Origin: Maritalea porphyrae
GTDB taxonomy: Bacteria; Pseudomonadota; Alphaproteobacteria; Rhizobiales; Devosiaceae
DNA length: 64,000 nt
Direction: 5' to 3'
NCBI RefSeq assembly: GCF_027213965.1
Contig: NZ_JAPWGX010000005.1
Coordinates: 62,001-126,000 of the forward strand
Numbering within the stretch: position 1 is the stretch's first letter; every line of letters begins with the position of its first letter. This document shows positions 1 through 8,585 of this stretch, piece by piece. The position numbers and the translations under genes were made by a program. Under the pieces are notes generated by a model. That model worked only from the letters and a program-made list of their open reading frames with translations. It was not told the origin of the DNA and made no database searches.

Positions 1-467
1 ATTGCATCCGCCACAATATGGGCAACCCGACGGGTGTTCTTGCGGTCCGCGGCAAAGCTTTCACCAAAAGCTTGCGCGCCTTCAACAACATCCCACAAGC
101 GCACATCCGCGCGGATTTGCCCACCAACTTCATTGACACTCCCCATCACCAGAGCATCCGCTTGTGCGTTGCGCCACGCACCAAAGTCAGGATTTGCGTT
201 CACATCCCCCTGCTTCAACGGTAGTTGACTTTCACTCATCGGTGCAAACAAACCTGAGCGCTTCAAATCCGCAACAACGATCGAGGTGATCTCGGCCGCC
301 AATTGTGGGTCCGATGAAGAAAAAACCGGCACACCGATCGGCATGGGTTCAAAATCGCCACCCGACACAACAATTTTCACCAATGCGCTAGCGGGGTTTG
401 AAAAGGCGGCAACGCCAGCACCGGCCATGCCCAGTTTCAACGCCTGTCGTCTGCTCAAATCAATCAT
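1..467 (-). CDS. tolB: Tol-Pal protein TolB, N-terminal part (runs off the window)
   Basis: Periplasmic beta-propeller partner of Pal and TolA in the Tol-Pal envelope complex. Only the first 155 codons are present; the reading frame continues past base 1. The translation begins MIDLSRRQALKLG, then a hydrophobic Ala/Gly stretch and PASALVKIVVSGGDFEPMPIGVP, which matches the mature start of alphaproteobacterial TolB, followed by the TolB N-terminal alpha/beta domain. AGGAAG precedes the ATG at a good distance. It lies 36 bp downstream of tolA on the same strand. Odd point: the n-region carries twin arginines (SRRQALK), suggesting a Tat signal rather than the usual Sec signal. Confidence 0.9.
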   Translation of the reverse strand, partial: MIDLSRRQALKLGMAGAGVAAFSNPASALVKIVVSGGDFEPMPIGVPVFSSSDPQLAAEITSIVVADLKRSGLFAPMSESQLPLKQGDVNANPDFGAWRNAQADALVMGSVNEVGGQIRADVRLWDVVEGAQAFGESFAADRKNTRRVAHIVADA

Positions 468-503
468 GGTTCTTCCTAACAACCTTACATCCTCAAGATG
501 CTA

Positions 504-1547
504 CTAGAGCAAATCCTTGGGATCAAATTTAACTTCAATCTGGCGCCACTCATCAAACTTGCTTGCATCCAGTGTGTAGGGCGCACACCGTCTCACGGCC
601 CGTTGCGCAGCGCTTGCGGTGGCAACGCCTACGCTATTTTGGATGGAGATCTCCAACACTTGCGGCGTACCCGCAACAGATCCATCCCGGTTCATATCAA
701 TCAACAAACGCACAAATAGCCCATCAACTTCTTTCGCCGAAATTGGTACCAACCAGCATTTGCGCATTTGCGCAGCAAGCGCGGCTTTTTCCGATTGGGT
801 CAACCGCGCCGCAGTACCAGTTGTCTTGCCTGCCGTTTTGGTGCCCCCACTTCCTGTGGTTGCGCCGCGACTATCTTCTTTGTTGATAATGTCAGAAATC
901 TTGTCCGCTTTTTCCGCATTGTCCGTTGTTTTTGACGTCTCGGCTTTGGGTGCAGATTGTGAACGCGCTTGGTCCAAAGCAGCCGTCAACATTGGCGGGC
1001 TTGGCGCCTGCACTTCCGCTTCCGTTGCTGCATCATTTGCCGCAATCACCTGCTCAATAGGGTCTGGCACTTGTGGCACTGGCTCTGGTGTTGGCTCGGG
1101 CTCCGGTGCAGGGGTTGGCGCTGGTGGCGTTGGCACAACAGGCTCAGGCTCTGGCACCACTTCAGGCTGTGGCCGCACAGGAATATTTTCCACCGGTTTT
1201 GGCTCAATCACCGGCTCCGGTTGCGGTTCTGGCGCTGTTTGATCGGTTGGCGCAGGCGTTACATTTTGAGTTTCTTCAGGCTTGGCCTGGTCTTCTTGTG
1301 TATTCCCCGTCGGTTCAGCAATTTGGGCAGCTTCAGTGCTGTCGACCGCTGACGGGGTTTCGGTTTCAATAACGGTACTATCAAGCGAACCAAACCGAAC
1401 GTTTGAAATGCTTTCAATCGGCACCAATTCAATCGGGATCGCCTCAACTTCGGTTGGGTCAAACGGCTCCGCGCCGCCGAGCGACAAAAGCCCGACAGCC
1501 AACAAGGCCGTGTGAAGTGCAACTGAAATGCCTAAACCGATCCGCAT
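504..1547 (-). CDS. tolA: Cell envelope integrity protein TolA
   Basis: Links the inner-membrane TolQR motor to TolB/Pal during cell constriction. It has one N-terminal membrane helix (about residues 5-25, RIGLGISVALHTALLAVGLL), a long Pro/Glu/Val-rich and Lys-rich linker (about 30-240) typical of TolA/TonB-type spanning domains, and a C-terminal globular domain (about 245-347) beginning LTQSEKAALAAQMRKCW. The length, 347 residues, is normal for Rhizobiales. It follows tolR after 5 bp, so it is co-transcribed with tolQ-tolR. The low-complexity linker makes long false ORFs on the opposite strand. Confidence 0.93.
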   Translation of the reverse strand: MRIGLGISVALHTALLAVGLLSLGGAEPFDPTEVEAIPIELVPIESISNVRFGSLDSTVIETETPSAVDSTEAAQIAEPTGNTQEDQAKPEETQNVTPAPTDQTAPEPQPEPVIEPKPVENIPVRPQPEVVPEPEPVVPTPPAPTPAPEPEPTPEPVPQVPDPIEQVIAANDAATEAEVQAPSPPMLTAALDQARSQSAPKAETSKTTDNAEKADKISDIINKEDSRGATTGSGGTKTAGKTTGTAARLTQSEKAALAAQMRKCWLVPISAKEVDGLFVRLLIDMNRDGSVAGTPQVLEISIQNSVGVATASAAQRAVRRCAPYTLDASKFDEWRQIEVKFDPKDLL

Positions 1548-1552
1548 GCTGG

Positions 1553-1999
1553 CTACTGCCCCTGCTCCTGCTCGGTAATCAAGCCAATTTTGGTATATCC
1601 AGCGCCAGACAATTGGCCCATGACTTTCATCACAGAACCATAATCAGCAACGGTGTCACCGCGCACATAAATACGTTCGTCCGTGCCATTTGGCGCTGCG
1701 GCTTCAATTGTTAAAATCAGCTCTGCTGGGTCAATCTTATCTTCCCCAACATAAATATCGCCCGACGATGTAACCGAAACGGTGACCGGTTTGCTCTCGG
1801 TGTTCAAAGACTTTGCTTGGCTTTGGGGCAGATCAATCGGCACACCAACGGTCAGCAAAGGCGCTGCCACCATGAAGACAATCAAGAGCACCAGCATCAC
1901 GTCCACGAGAGGGGTCACGTTGATTTCGCTCATGGGCTGACTTTTGCCGCGCCGTCCTCTGCGTCTGCTCGAGCGACCACCGCCCACGCTCATACCCAT
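1553..1999 (-). CDS. tolR: Tol-Pal proton-channel subunit TolR
   Basis: ExbD/TolR family, 148 residues. After a Gly/Arg-rich start there is the family signature PMSEINVTPLVDVMLVLLIVFMVAAPLL (about residues 22-49), a single membrane helix carrying the protonatable Asp. The periplasmic domain follows. The start codon overlaps the tolQ stop codon (TAATG), indicating translational coupling. It acts with TolQ as the proton-driven motor that energises TolA. Confidence 0.95.
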   Translation of the reverse strand: MGMSVGGGRSSRRRGRRGKSQPMSEINVTPLVDVMLVLLIVFMVAAPLLTVGVPIDLPQSQAKSLNTESKPVTVSVTSSGDIYVGEDKIDPAELILTIEAAAPNGTDERIYVRGDTVADYGSVMKVMGQLSGAGYTKIGLITEQEQGQ

Positions 2000-2703
2000 T
2001 ACTGACCTCGGCTTTCAAGCTGTCGGGTCAGAATAGACGAGAACTCATCTGCAAAGCCTTCCAATCGTCCGTTCAACTTGTTCGCATCACTTGAAAGCTT
2101 GTTGTAAGCAATAACCGCTGGAATAGCGGCCAATAGGCCAAGCGCTGTTGCAAACAAGGCTTCAGCAATACCCGGCGCAACAACAGCCAAATTTGTACTT
2201 TTGGACGCAGCGATTGATTGGAACGAATTCATAATGCCCCAAACCGTACCGAACAGGCCAACAAACGGGGAAGCTGAGCCAACCGTTGCGAGAAACGTTA
2301 AACGCGATTCAAGCTTATCGCTTTCCCGACCGATGGTGAGGTCTAACACTTTGTCCAAACGTTGCTGCACACCAAGATAAGAAGATGCGCCTTGCTCGTG
2401 GCTGCGCTTCCATTCTTTCATCGCCGCAACAAACACCGAAGCCATGCCACGGGTGTCTGTGTCATTGAGCTGCTGATAGAGTTCTTCCAGGCTTTGGCCA
2501 GACCAAAAATTCTTTTCGAACCGGTTCATTTCGCGCCGTGAACGGTCATACAGCATGGTTTTATCGACAATGATTGCCCAACTCCACACAGAGGCGACGA
2601 GCAAGCCAATCATGACCGATTTAACAACCCAATCGGCAGCCCAAAACAAGGCAAACAGTGAAAAGTCTACTTCAGCGGCTGCACTGGCGAGTTCTACTTC
2701 CAT
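1999..2703 (-). CDS. tolQ: Tol-Pal motor subunit TolQ
   Basis: MotA/TolQ/ExbB family proton-channel protein, 234 residues, with three membrane helices: about 15-40, then the pair near 140-165 and 175-200. The sequence TVGSASPFVGLFGTVWGIMNSF is the family's conserved second-helix motif. It is the first gene of the tolQRA run and overlaps tolR by one base. A 193-bp gap separates it from ybgC, so a separate tol promoter there is possible, though no clear box was found. Confidence 0.95.
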   Translation of the reverse strand: MEVELASAAAEVDFSLFALFWAADWVVKSVMIGLLVASVWSWAIIVDKTMLYDRSRREMNRFEKNFWSGQSLEELYQQLNDTDTRGMASVFVAAMKEWKRSHEQGASSYLGVQQRLDKVLDLTIGRESDKLESRLTFLATVGSASPFVGLFGTVWGIMNSFQSIAASKSTNLAVVAPGIAEALFATALGLLAAIPAVIAYNKLSSDANKLNGRLEGFADEFSSILTRQLESRGQ

Positions 2704-2896
2704 TTATCTTCCCCTAAATTGCCAACCCCCGTTTCACCGCGCAGTTGGCCCATCCACTCGACATGCCGCTCAATTTTGTCAAATTTAAGAGCGCAATTGC
2801 CGAATAAGCCTACAAATTGCCTTATAGCGACCCATAGGCTGATCCGGTAATTTTAGGGTTAATGAATTGTTGCTGAATTGAAGATGAACGATTTAT

Positions 2897-3331
2897 CTAC
2901 TCAAGCGCATTTCTAATAGATTGTGGCAATCGGGTCGGTTTTCCGTCCGTTTTGATCGCTACAGCGACCACTTTGGCTTGTGTGATCACATCCCCGCCTC
3001 GCCGCATAACCTGTTCAATGGTCAAGCGCGAGCCCTTCATTTCAATCACTTGAGAACTTACCTCAAGCAAATCATCAATATGGGCAGCTTGCAAATACTC
3101 GATGTTTAACGACCGCACCGCAAAGGCAACCCCGTTTTCCGCCAGCAGAGTTTCGTGGTGTACATTGTGCGCACGTAGCAATTCCGTGCGGGCCCGCTCG
3201 AAGAATTTCAAGTAAGCCGCGTGGTAAACATTGCCCGAGAAATCCGTATCCTCATAATAAACGCGCACCGGAAACAGATGCGCGCCATCGCTGGTGAGCT
3301 GCCCACCAAACTGATAATTTTGATTGTCCAC
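2897..3331 (-). CDS. ybgC: Tol-Pal-associated acyl-CoA thioesterase YbgC
   Basis: Hot-dog-fold thioesterase of the 4-hydroxybenzoyl-CoA thioesterase type, 144 residues. RVYYEDTDFSGNVYHAAYLKFFERARTELL (about residues 22-51) contains the catalytic Asp and the helix typical of YbgC. The family hydrolyses short or medium acyl-CoA and is almost always found beside tolQRAB, as here. It starts one base after the stop of the secreted-protein gene upstream, so the two are co-transcribed. Confidence 0.92.
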   Translation of the reverse strand: MDNQNYQFGGQLTSDGAHLFPVRVYYEDTDFSGNVYHAAYLKFFERARTELLRAHNVHHETLLAENGVAFAVRSLNIEYLQAAHIDDLLEVSSQVIEMKGSRLTIEQVMRRGGDVITQAKVVAVAIKTDGKPTRLPQSIRNALE

Positions 3332-3332
3332 G

Positions 3333-3782
3333 CTAGTTTACAACCCTTGCACACGTCATATCGCCAACCCCCTCGCATGGGGCAAATGTCATAATTTCGC
3401 TTTCGCTATCATCGTCAAACACCACCTGCACAGATAGTGTTTTTACGCTTTGTGAAGGTTGACGCATTGCTGTGGCTTCCCAGCCGGCATCACTTGGAAT
3501 GGCAAACGGAATGGCTGGAATGCATCTCACCAAAGGAAAAGTTTGATCAAGCGCATCCGAATTCAACGAGTAGCGCACCTCTTTCATCCGGCAACGAAGG
3601 GTCACCAATGCACTAAAGTAAATCCATTGATGCCCATCATATTCGCGAAACGAAACCCAGCCCGAACCTTTGTTCGCATCCAGCATCATCTTATACATTG
3701 ATAAATCAGGCAGCTCTTGCGCAGATGCCGTTGCAGGACCAAGCCCCATTAACAGCCCCAGTGCCAACAAAAGTTTTTTCAT
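3333..3782 (-). CDS. Hypothetical secreted protein
   Basis: 149 residues with a clear Sec signal peptide: MKKLLLALGLLMGLGPATASA followed by QE, with cleavage likely after ASA. The mature part is about 125 residues with four cysteines (in LRCRM, VRCIP, APCEG and MTCAR) that could form two disulfides. I do not recognise the family. It ends one base before ybgC and follows the NUDIX pair by 21 bp, so it may belong to the envelope transcription unit. Confidence 0.72.
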   Translation of the reverse strand: MKKLLLALGLLMGLGPATASAQELPDLSMYKMMLDANKGSGWVSFREYDGHQWIYFSALVTLRCRMKEVRYSLNSDALDQTFPLVRCIPAIPFAIPSDAGWEATAMRQPSQSVKTLSVQVVFDDDSESEIMTFAPCEGVGDMTCARVVN

Positions 3783-3803
3783 ATTATCCTCCCCGAAACC
3801 AAA

Positions 3804-4289
3804 TTATTCGTCCAATATAACATGCATGGGCGCTTGGGGCAGGTCAATGAACTGGGCGCGCAATGGGCCGGGTTTCAAATCAACTTGTGCCAACGCCTCA
3901 GGGGTCGCTTCAATCCACCGATAAAAATACGAATTGCCGCCATCCTCGTGGCTATGGCAATCCTTTCCAATCACAAATGGTATATTCTTGGGCCGCTCAA
4001 CCTCAAAATAGAATGCCAGTTCATGAAACCGTTCATTATCGAGTGTGAAAAAACTCTCCGCAATAATTAGCGGGCTGCGAACAGTAATTTGAGCGTTTAA
4101 CTCCTCCGCCAATTCACGTTGCAACGCCTCAGCACTCAACTCACCACGTTTTATGCGACCGCCAGGCAAGAAGCTGAAATCGATCCCCCGCTCATTATCA
4201 CAAAGGATGTGACCCTCATGCTTGATGATCGCAGCACATCGCACGTTAAAGCGCTCGCCCGGTGACCTGAAACTTAAATCAATGCCCAC
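3804..4289 (-). CDS. NUDIX hydrolase (second of a tandem pair)
   Basis: 161 residues from a GTG start. The NUDIX box GGRIKRGELSAEALQRELAEELNAQI keeps the pattern GX5EX7REUXEEXXU, so a Mg-dependent pyrophosphohydrolase is expected; the substrate is unknown. A longer frame with an ATG at 4334 overlaps the upstream gene by 41 bp. I prefer the GTG because GGAG lies 10 bases before it, it starts 4 bases after the upstream stop, and the length then matches the neighbouring paralogue (163 residues). It shares a C-terminal layout with that gene. Confidence 0.82.
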   Translation of the reverse strand: MGIDLSFRSPGERFNVRCAAIIKHEGHILCDNERGIDFSFLPGGRIKRGELSAEALQRELAEELNAQITVRSPLIIAESFFTLDNERFHELAFYFEVERPKNIPFVIGKDCHSHEDGGNSYFYRWIEATPEALAQVDLKPGPLRAQFIDLPQAPMHVILDE

Positions 4290-4293
4290 AATC

Positions 4294-4785
4294 TCAATAC
4301 TCCGGATCAACAACCGTGTGATGTTCAAACCCATCAGGCAACGTCAGCAATCGGGTGCGCATGGCCAAGGGGTGCAGGTTGACGCGGCACAGGTGATTGG
4401 CAGTATAGGGCACCCATTCAAAGCTTAGGGCCTTGCCGTCATCTTCGCCAAATTGGCAAACACCTTGAGTTACAAATGCAACATGAGCAGGCGGTTCAAT
4501 TTCATAATAAAACGCAAATTCATGGAACTTCTTGCCATAGCGCCAGAAAAAATTTTCAATAATATATTTGAGTTGCGGCCCTTCGATTTTGGCGTTTAGC
4601 TCTTCGTTCATTTCCCGATGGATAGCATCCAACGAGCTTTCGCCCCGCTGAATGCGGCCACCAGGCAAGCACACAAAATCATCATCATCTTCGCGCACCA
4701 CCAACACATGCCCTTCACGCCGGATAATCGCCACAGCGCGTACATTGACCCGGTTCTGGCCCTCATCAAAGGTGAGATTACTCAT
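4294..4785 (-). CDS. NUDIX hydrolase (first of a tandem pair)
   Basis: 163 residues. The NUDIX box GGRIQRGESSLDAIHREMNEELNAKI is complete. Its start (MSNLTFDEGQNRVNVRAVAIIRREGHVLVV) aligns with the gene just downstream, and both have the FFx(3-6)ERFHE/KKFHEFAFYYE segment, so the two are a tandem duplication that has diverged. Expected chemistry is hydrolysis of a nucleoside diphosphate linked to X; the substrate cannot be read from sequence. Confidence 0.85.
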   Translation of the reverse strand: MSNLTFDEGQNRVNVRAVAIIRREGHVLVVREDDDDFVCLPGGRIQRGESSLDAIHREMNEELNAKIEGPQLKYIIENFFWRYGKKFHEFAFYYEIEPPAHVAFVTQGVCQFGEDDGKALSFEWVPYTANHLCRVNLHPLAMRTRLLTLPDGFEHHTVVDPEY

Positions 4786-4811
4786 ACAAATATGCCCCTA
4801 AAAATGATGCT

Positions 4812-5714
4812 TCAATACAACTCAATCAGGTTGATCTCTGGCGGCACGCCAAATCGAACAGGTAATATAGAACACCCTAGCCCGCCCGAGACAAGCAGAT
4901 CTGAGCCATTTTCTTGAATATGACCATATGCATATTTGTTGCCAAACTTCGAAGGTACAACCGGCGAATAGCTCCCGAACCGAATTTGCCCGCCATGAGT
5001 ATGACCACTCAAAGTCAACGCCACGTGATCTGGAACGCGCGGAAAAATGTCCGGTTCATGGGCCATGAGAATGACAGGGGCATCATCATTGATCTGAGCA
5101 AGAGTACCATCCAGATCATCCAGTCCAACATGTTTGCCCCGGGTTAGGCCTTTGTTGGGTTGCAAAGCCCATTGATCGGCCAACCCGGCCAGCCAAAAGC
5201 CCTTGCCATCTTTTTCTAGACGAACTGTATGATTTTCATAGACCGCAATGCCAACCGCCTTAAGCGCTTCACCAACCGCGGTTGGACCTTTGCCACGTTT
5301 TTGTGCAGCTTCATCTTCCCACCAATCATGGTTACCCAAAATGGCATGTACACCCAATGGCGCGTTCAGTCTGCTCAATGCCTGTGCCAATTCACTATTC
5401 GGCAGACTGGAAAACACAAGGTTCATGCCAGACAAGTAGTCACCCAACAGAACAATAATGTCAGCATTGAGCGAATTGGCGCGGTCCACAACCTGTTTTA
5501 TTCGACGCGCATTCATCCATGGTTCGCATGCATGAAAATCGGCTAACGCTGCGATCCGAAGTGGCGGGCCATTATGCCACTGGCGCGGCGACAATCGATT
5601 ATGGGTAACCCTTAATCTCACTAAAGGCTCCAAGCCAAATGCATAGCCAACAACCCCAATACCGCCAGCCATGGCAGCACCAAACAGCTTCAAGAATTTT
5701 CTGCGCGAAATCAC
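4812..5714 (-). CDS. Tat-exported metallophosphoesterase, YkuE-like
   Basis: Calcineurin-like phosphoesterase. Metal-ligand motifs in order: LADFHACEPW, LLGDYLSG, ILGNHDWWED, LMAHEPD and LSGHTHGGQIRFG, all in the spacing of the YkuE/LpxH-like group. The N-terminus ISRRKFLKLFGAAMAGGIGVVGYAFG is a textbook twin-arginine signal or anchor. The frame opens with an ATG at 5750, but a GTG at 5714, seven bases after AAAGGG, places the SRRKFLK motif at the very N-terminus (300 residues); I use that start. It lies 60 bp downstream of ruvB. A periplasmic phosphodiesterase or phospholipid-related role is a family-level guess. Confidence 0.85.
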   Translation of the reverse strand: MISRRKFLKLFGAAMAGGIGVVGYAFGLEPLVRLRVTHNRLSPRQWHNGPPLRIAALADFHACEPWMNARRIKQVVDRANSLNADIIVLLGDYLSGMNLVFSSLPNSELAQALSRLNAPLGVHAILGNHDWWEDEAAQKRGKGPTAVGEALKAVGIAVYENHTVRLEKDGKGFWLAGLADQWALQPNKGLTRGKHVGLDDLDGTLAQINDDAPVILMAHEPDIFPRVPDHVALTLSGHTHGGQIRFGSYSPVVPSKFGNKYAYGHIQENGSDLLVSGGLGCSILPVRFGVPPEINLIELY

Positions 5715-5774
5715 CAAGGCCCTTTCAGAATTTTGGCGCAATCTGCACACACATTCTGGCGCAATTCGGGCGGA

Positions 5775-6818
5775 TTATTCTTCGCTTCCCTCTTCTTCAA
5801 ACAAGCTGGCTTGAACCCCCAAGAACCCTTGGGGCACGCCCATGCCCATGTGCTGAAACGCCATTGCGGTTAGCATGCGCCCACGCGGGGTGCGTTGAAT
5901 GAAGCCTTGCTGAATGAGATAAGGCTCAATAATTTCCTCAACCGCATCGCGCGGTTCCGACAGTGCAGCAGCGATGGTTTCAATGCCTACCGGACCACCA
6001 CTGTAGTTTGTGGCAATGGTGCCCAAATAGCGCCGATCCACCTGATCAAGGCCTTTTTTGTCCACGTCCAACCGCCCTAGCGCTTTGTCGGCCACGGCGG
6101 CGGTGATTTCGTCCACATCGTCAACTTGCGCAAAATCAGCGACACGGCGCAGCAAGCGCCCAGCGATCCGTGGCGTTCCTCGAGAACGACGGGCAATTTC
6201 CATTGCCCCGTCTTCACTCATGCCAATGCCCATCAGGCGCGCGCCACGGCGGACAATTTTTACCAGTTCCTCTGGTGTGTAGAATTGCAACCGCACCGGA
6301 ATGCCAAATCGATCCCGCAACGGTGTGGTCAACAGCCCTGCCCGCGTGGTCGCGGCAACCAGAGTGAACTTGGCCAAATCAATCCGCACCGAACGGGCCG
6401 CAGGTCCCTCGCCAATAATCAAATCCAGTTGAAAATCTTCCATCGCCGGATAAAGCACCTCTTCAACCTGCGGGTTAAGGCGGTGAATTTCATCGATAAA
6501 CAGCACGTCGCGTTCTTCAAGATTGGTCAGCAATGCCGCCAAATCCCCCGCCTTGGTGATCACTGGACCAGAGGTTGCGCGAAACCCAACGCCCAACTCT
6601 TTCGCCACAATTTGCGCCAAGGTTGTTTTGCCCAAGCCTGGGGGCCCAACGAACAGCACGTGATCGAGCGCCGAACCACGCTTTTTCGCCGCGTCGATGA
6701 ACACTTGTAAATTGTCCCGCGCCTTTTCTTGCCCAACGAAATCATTGAACAACGAAGGGCGTAGACTAACGTCAATCTCGCCATCACGGCCCGCGGTGCT
6801 ATCGGTTATGTCCGTCAT
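5775..6818 (-). CDS. ruvB: Holliday junction branch-migration ATPase RuvB
   Basis: AAA+ motor of the RuvAB complex, 347 residues. Walker [10 protein letters not shown] is at residues 58-66, Walker B is [15 protein letters not shown], sensor 1 is VAATTRAG, and the arginine-finger region and C-terminal winged helix ([13 protein letters not shown]) are present. It lies in the ruvC-ruvA-X-ruvB order, separated from ruvA by one small membrane-protein gene (3-bp gap). Confidence 0.97.
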   Translation of the reverse strand: MTDITDSTAGRDGEIDVSLRPSLFNDFVGQEKARDNLQVFIDAAKKRGSALDHVLFVGPPGLGKTTLAQIVAKELGVGFRATSGPVITKAGDLAALLTNLEERDVLFIDEIHRLNPQVEEVLYPAMEDFQLDLIIGEGPAARSVRIDLAKFTLVAATTRAGLLTTPLRDRFGIPVRLQFYTPEELVKIVRRGARLMGIGMSEDGAMEIARRSRGTPRIAGRLLRRVADFAQVDDVDEITAAVADKALGRLDVDKKGLDQVDRRYLGTIATNYSGGPVGIETIAAALSEPRDAVEEIIEPYLIQQGFIQRTPRGRMLTAMAFQHMGMGVPQGFLGVQASLFEEEGSEE

Positions 6819-6821
6819 AAA

Positions 6822-7373
6822 TTACCTATTGTCATTCGTTTTAGGCGAATGTTTCGCACCGCCAATGAACCAGCATACATGCGCCCAAAGGAACGAAATG
6901 GCTGCACCTAAGAAGCCACCTAGTGCAACGCCCAACACCAATTCACCTACATTTGCCGCACTCAAGTCCGTGCCCATAAGGAAGTATAAGACCCCAATCA
7001 GCGACACCCCATAAATGCCACCCGCCATCACTGCGCGGCGCACAAATATCTGGCGCAGCAACAAGAAGCCTTTGTTCACACCAAGGGCGTATGAGCCAAG
7101 CGAGACAAGACTAAACGGCACCCCAACCACGCCAATCACCAGCGCTGTACCAAAAAGCCGCGCCACCTGCATCCAATAGCCGCCAACGGTTGGGTTAGTG
7201 ATTGCGTTCCATAGGTCCGAAAACCCGAACATCAACATCACAAATAGCGCACTGCCGATTGGCCCAACCACAGCACTCACCCAAACAAACCGCGCCGCAT
7301 CATTTTGCGGTTTCTTTTCCTCAGGCTCCGGCTTGCGCTTTTGCGACAGATCAAATTTTAGAACGTTATTCAA
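6822..7373 (-). CDS. Hypothetical four-helix membrane protein between ruvA and ruvB
   Basis: 183 residues. A charged cytoplasmic start (KFDLSQKRKPEPEEKKPQND) is followed by about four hydrophobic segments (near 30-50, 70-92, 115-135 and 145-170). I do not recognise the family. It overlaps the end of ruvA by four bases (ATGA) and ends 3 bp before ruvB, so it is translated within the ruv operon. Nothing in the sequence ties it to recombination. Confidence 0.75.
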   Translation of the reverse strand: MNNVLKFDLSQKRKPEPEEKKPQNDAARFVWVSAVVGPIGSALFVMLMFGFSDLWNAITNPTVGGYWMQVARLFGTALVIGVVGVPFSLVSLGSYALGVNKGFLLLRQIFVRRAVMAGGIYGVSLIGVLYFLMGTDLSAANVGELVLGVALGGFLGAAISFLWAHVCWFIGGAKHSPKTNDNR

Positions 7374-7987
7374 CTGCTCAACTCCTTAAGCCCCATGCGG
7401 ATGAGTTTTTCGGTGGAGACATCATCACCCTCTTTAGCGACGATGCGCGCCAGCGCGGATGAAGCTTGCATTTGCGAATAGCCCAAATTGGTGAGGGCTG
7501 ATACCGCATCGGCCACATTGCTTGTGGCCACCCCTTCGCCAATCGCTTCTTGTAAACCTTGCACGCCCGCATCCACCGCGCCCATGGCGGGGATTTTGCC
7601 TTTGAGTTCGGTCACGATGCGCTGCGCCACCTTTGGGCCAACGCCCGGCGCGCGGCCAACCATAACTTTGTCTTGCAAGGCAATGGCGCTTGAAATTTCT
7701 GAAACCGTGAGGGTGGATAAGATCGCCAGCGCCACCTTTGCGCCAACGCCCTGCACTTTCATCAACAGCAGAAACCATTGCTTTTCTGACTGAGTGCCAA
7801 AGCCAAACAGCTTGAGCTGGTCTTCGCGCACATAGGTTTCAATGAACAATGTGGTGGCTTCGCCAACGCTGGGGAGATTACCCAAAGTGCGACCCGAGCA
7901 ATGGCAAACGTAGCAAACGCCGTTCACATCAATCAGCACGCTATCATCTTCAAGTGCCTCAACAAGGCCTTTTAGTTTGCCAATCAT
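7370..7987 (-). CDS. ruvA: Holliday junction DNA-binding protein RuvA
   Basis: 205 residues, the usual length. It starts MIGKLKGLVEALEDDSVLIDVNGVCYVCHCS, the RuvA OB-fold; helix-hairpin-helix motifs follow around VQGVGAKVALAILSTL and APGVGPKVAQRIVTELKGK; domain III is at the C-terminus (EDALSALTNLGYS-type). It binds the junction as a tetramer and loads RuvB. It begins directly after the ruvC stop with no spacer. Confidence 0.96.
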   Translation of the reverse strand: MIGKLKGLVEALEDDSVLIDVNGVCYVCHCSGRTLGNLPSVGEATTLFIETYVREDQLKLFGFGTQSEKQWFLLLMKVQGVGAKVALAILSTLTVSEISSAIALQDKVMVGRAPGVGPKVAQRIVTELKGKIPAMGAVDAGVQGLQEAIGEGVATSNVADAVSALTNLGYSQMQASSALARIVAKEGDDVSTEKLIRMGLKELSS

Positions 7988-8497
7988 TTATGCACTCGCT
8001 TTTTGATTTAAGGTGCCGCGATGGTGCGCGTGGGTTATCGCGATCGCTAACGCATCTGCCGCATCTGCGCTTTCAAACTTTGCAGTCGGCAGCAAGATAT
8101 TGATCATCAATTGCACTTGGTTTTTATCCGCATGGCCCGCGCCAACCACTGATTTTTTGACCTTATTGGCCGAATATTCCCCCACCCGCAACCCACAGGT
8201 TGCCGGGGTCATCAAACACACGCCACGTGCTTGGCCCAACAAAAGGGCAGAGCGCGGCCCCGCATTGACAAATGTTTCTTCAACCGCCGCCTCATCTGGG
8301 CGGTGCAAAGCGATCAGATCCTTGATCCCATTGTAAAGCGCCAGCAAGCGTTCAGGCAGTTCGTCTTTTACCGGCGGTTGCACCACGCCGGAGGCCACAT
8401 AAGTTAGCCGATTGCCGGTTTGATCGATAATGCCCCAACCCGTGTTCCTAAGGCCAGGATCGATTCCCAAAATTCTAATGGTTGAATTGCTCATCAT
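7988..8497 (-). CDS. ruvC: Holliday junction resolvase RuvC
   Basis: 169 residues. The catalytic acidic residues are visible in RILGIDPGLRNTGWG, AAVEETFVNAGPRSALLLGQARG and ESADAADALAIAITHAHH; the conserved VKKSVVGAGHADKNQVQ segment is also present. The frame extends upstream to 8719, but that extension overlaps the copper-chaperone gene and its terminator, so the tandem ATG at 8497/8494 is the true start. The ribosome-binding site is weak. Confidence 0.94.
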   Translation of the reverse strand: MMSNSTIRILGIDPGLRNTGWGIIDQTGNRLTYVASGVVQPPVKDELPERLLALYNGIKDLIALHRPDEAAVEETFVNAGPRSALLLGQARGVCLMTPATCGLRVGEYSANKVKKSVVGAGHADKNQVQLMINILLPTAKFESADAADALAIAITHAHHRGTLNQKASA

Positions 8498-8512
8498 CAC
8501 CGCGCCAGAAAG

Positions 8513-8542
8513 AAAAAGAGGTGCAGTTGCCCGCACCTCTTT
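8513..8542 (-). terminator. Rho-independent terminator of the copper-chaperone gene
   Basis: A perfect 10-bp stem (AAAGAGGTGC with GCACCTCTTT) and an 8-base loop. On the minus strand it is followed by TTTTTCTTT. It lies between the PCuAC gene stop (8586) and ruvC, so ruvC is likely transcribed from its own promoter or by read-through. Confidence 0.85.
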
Positions 8543-8585
8543 CTTTGAACATGTTCTTGTTCTGTACGCAAGTATTGCGCGCGAA

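Noticed and set aside
619-1352. Long plus-strand frames rich in Gly/Ser or Trp/Arg
   Set aside because: They are antisense shadows of the Pro/Glu-rich linker of tolA.
4290-4334. ATG at 4334 as start of the second NUDIX gene
   Set aside because: It overlaps the first gene by 41 bp; the GTG at 4289 has GGAG upstream and gives family length.
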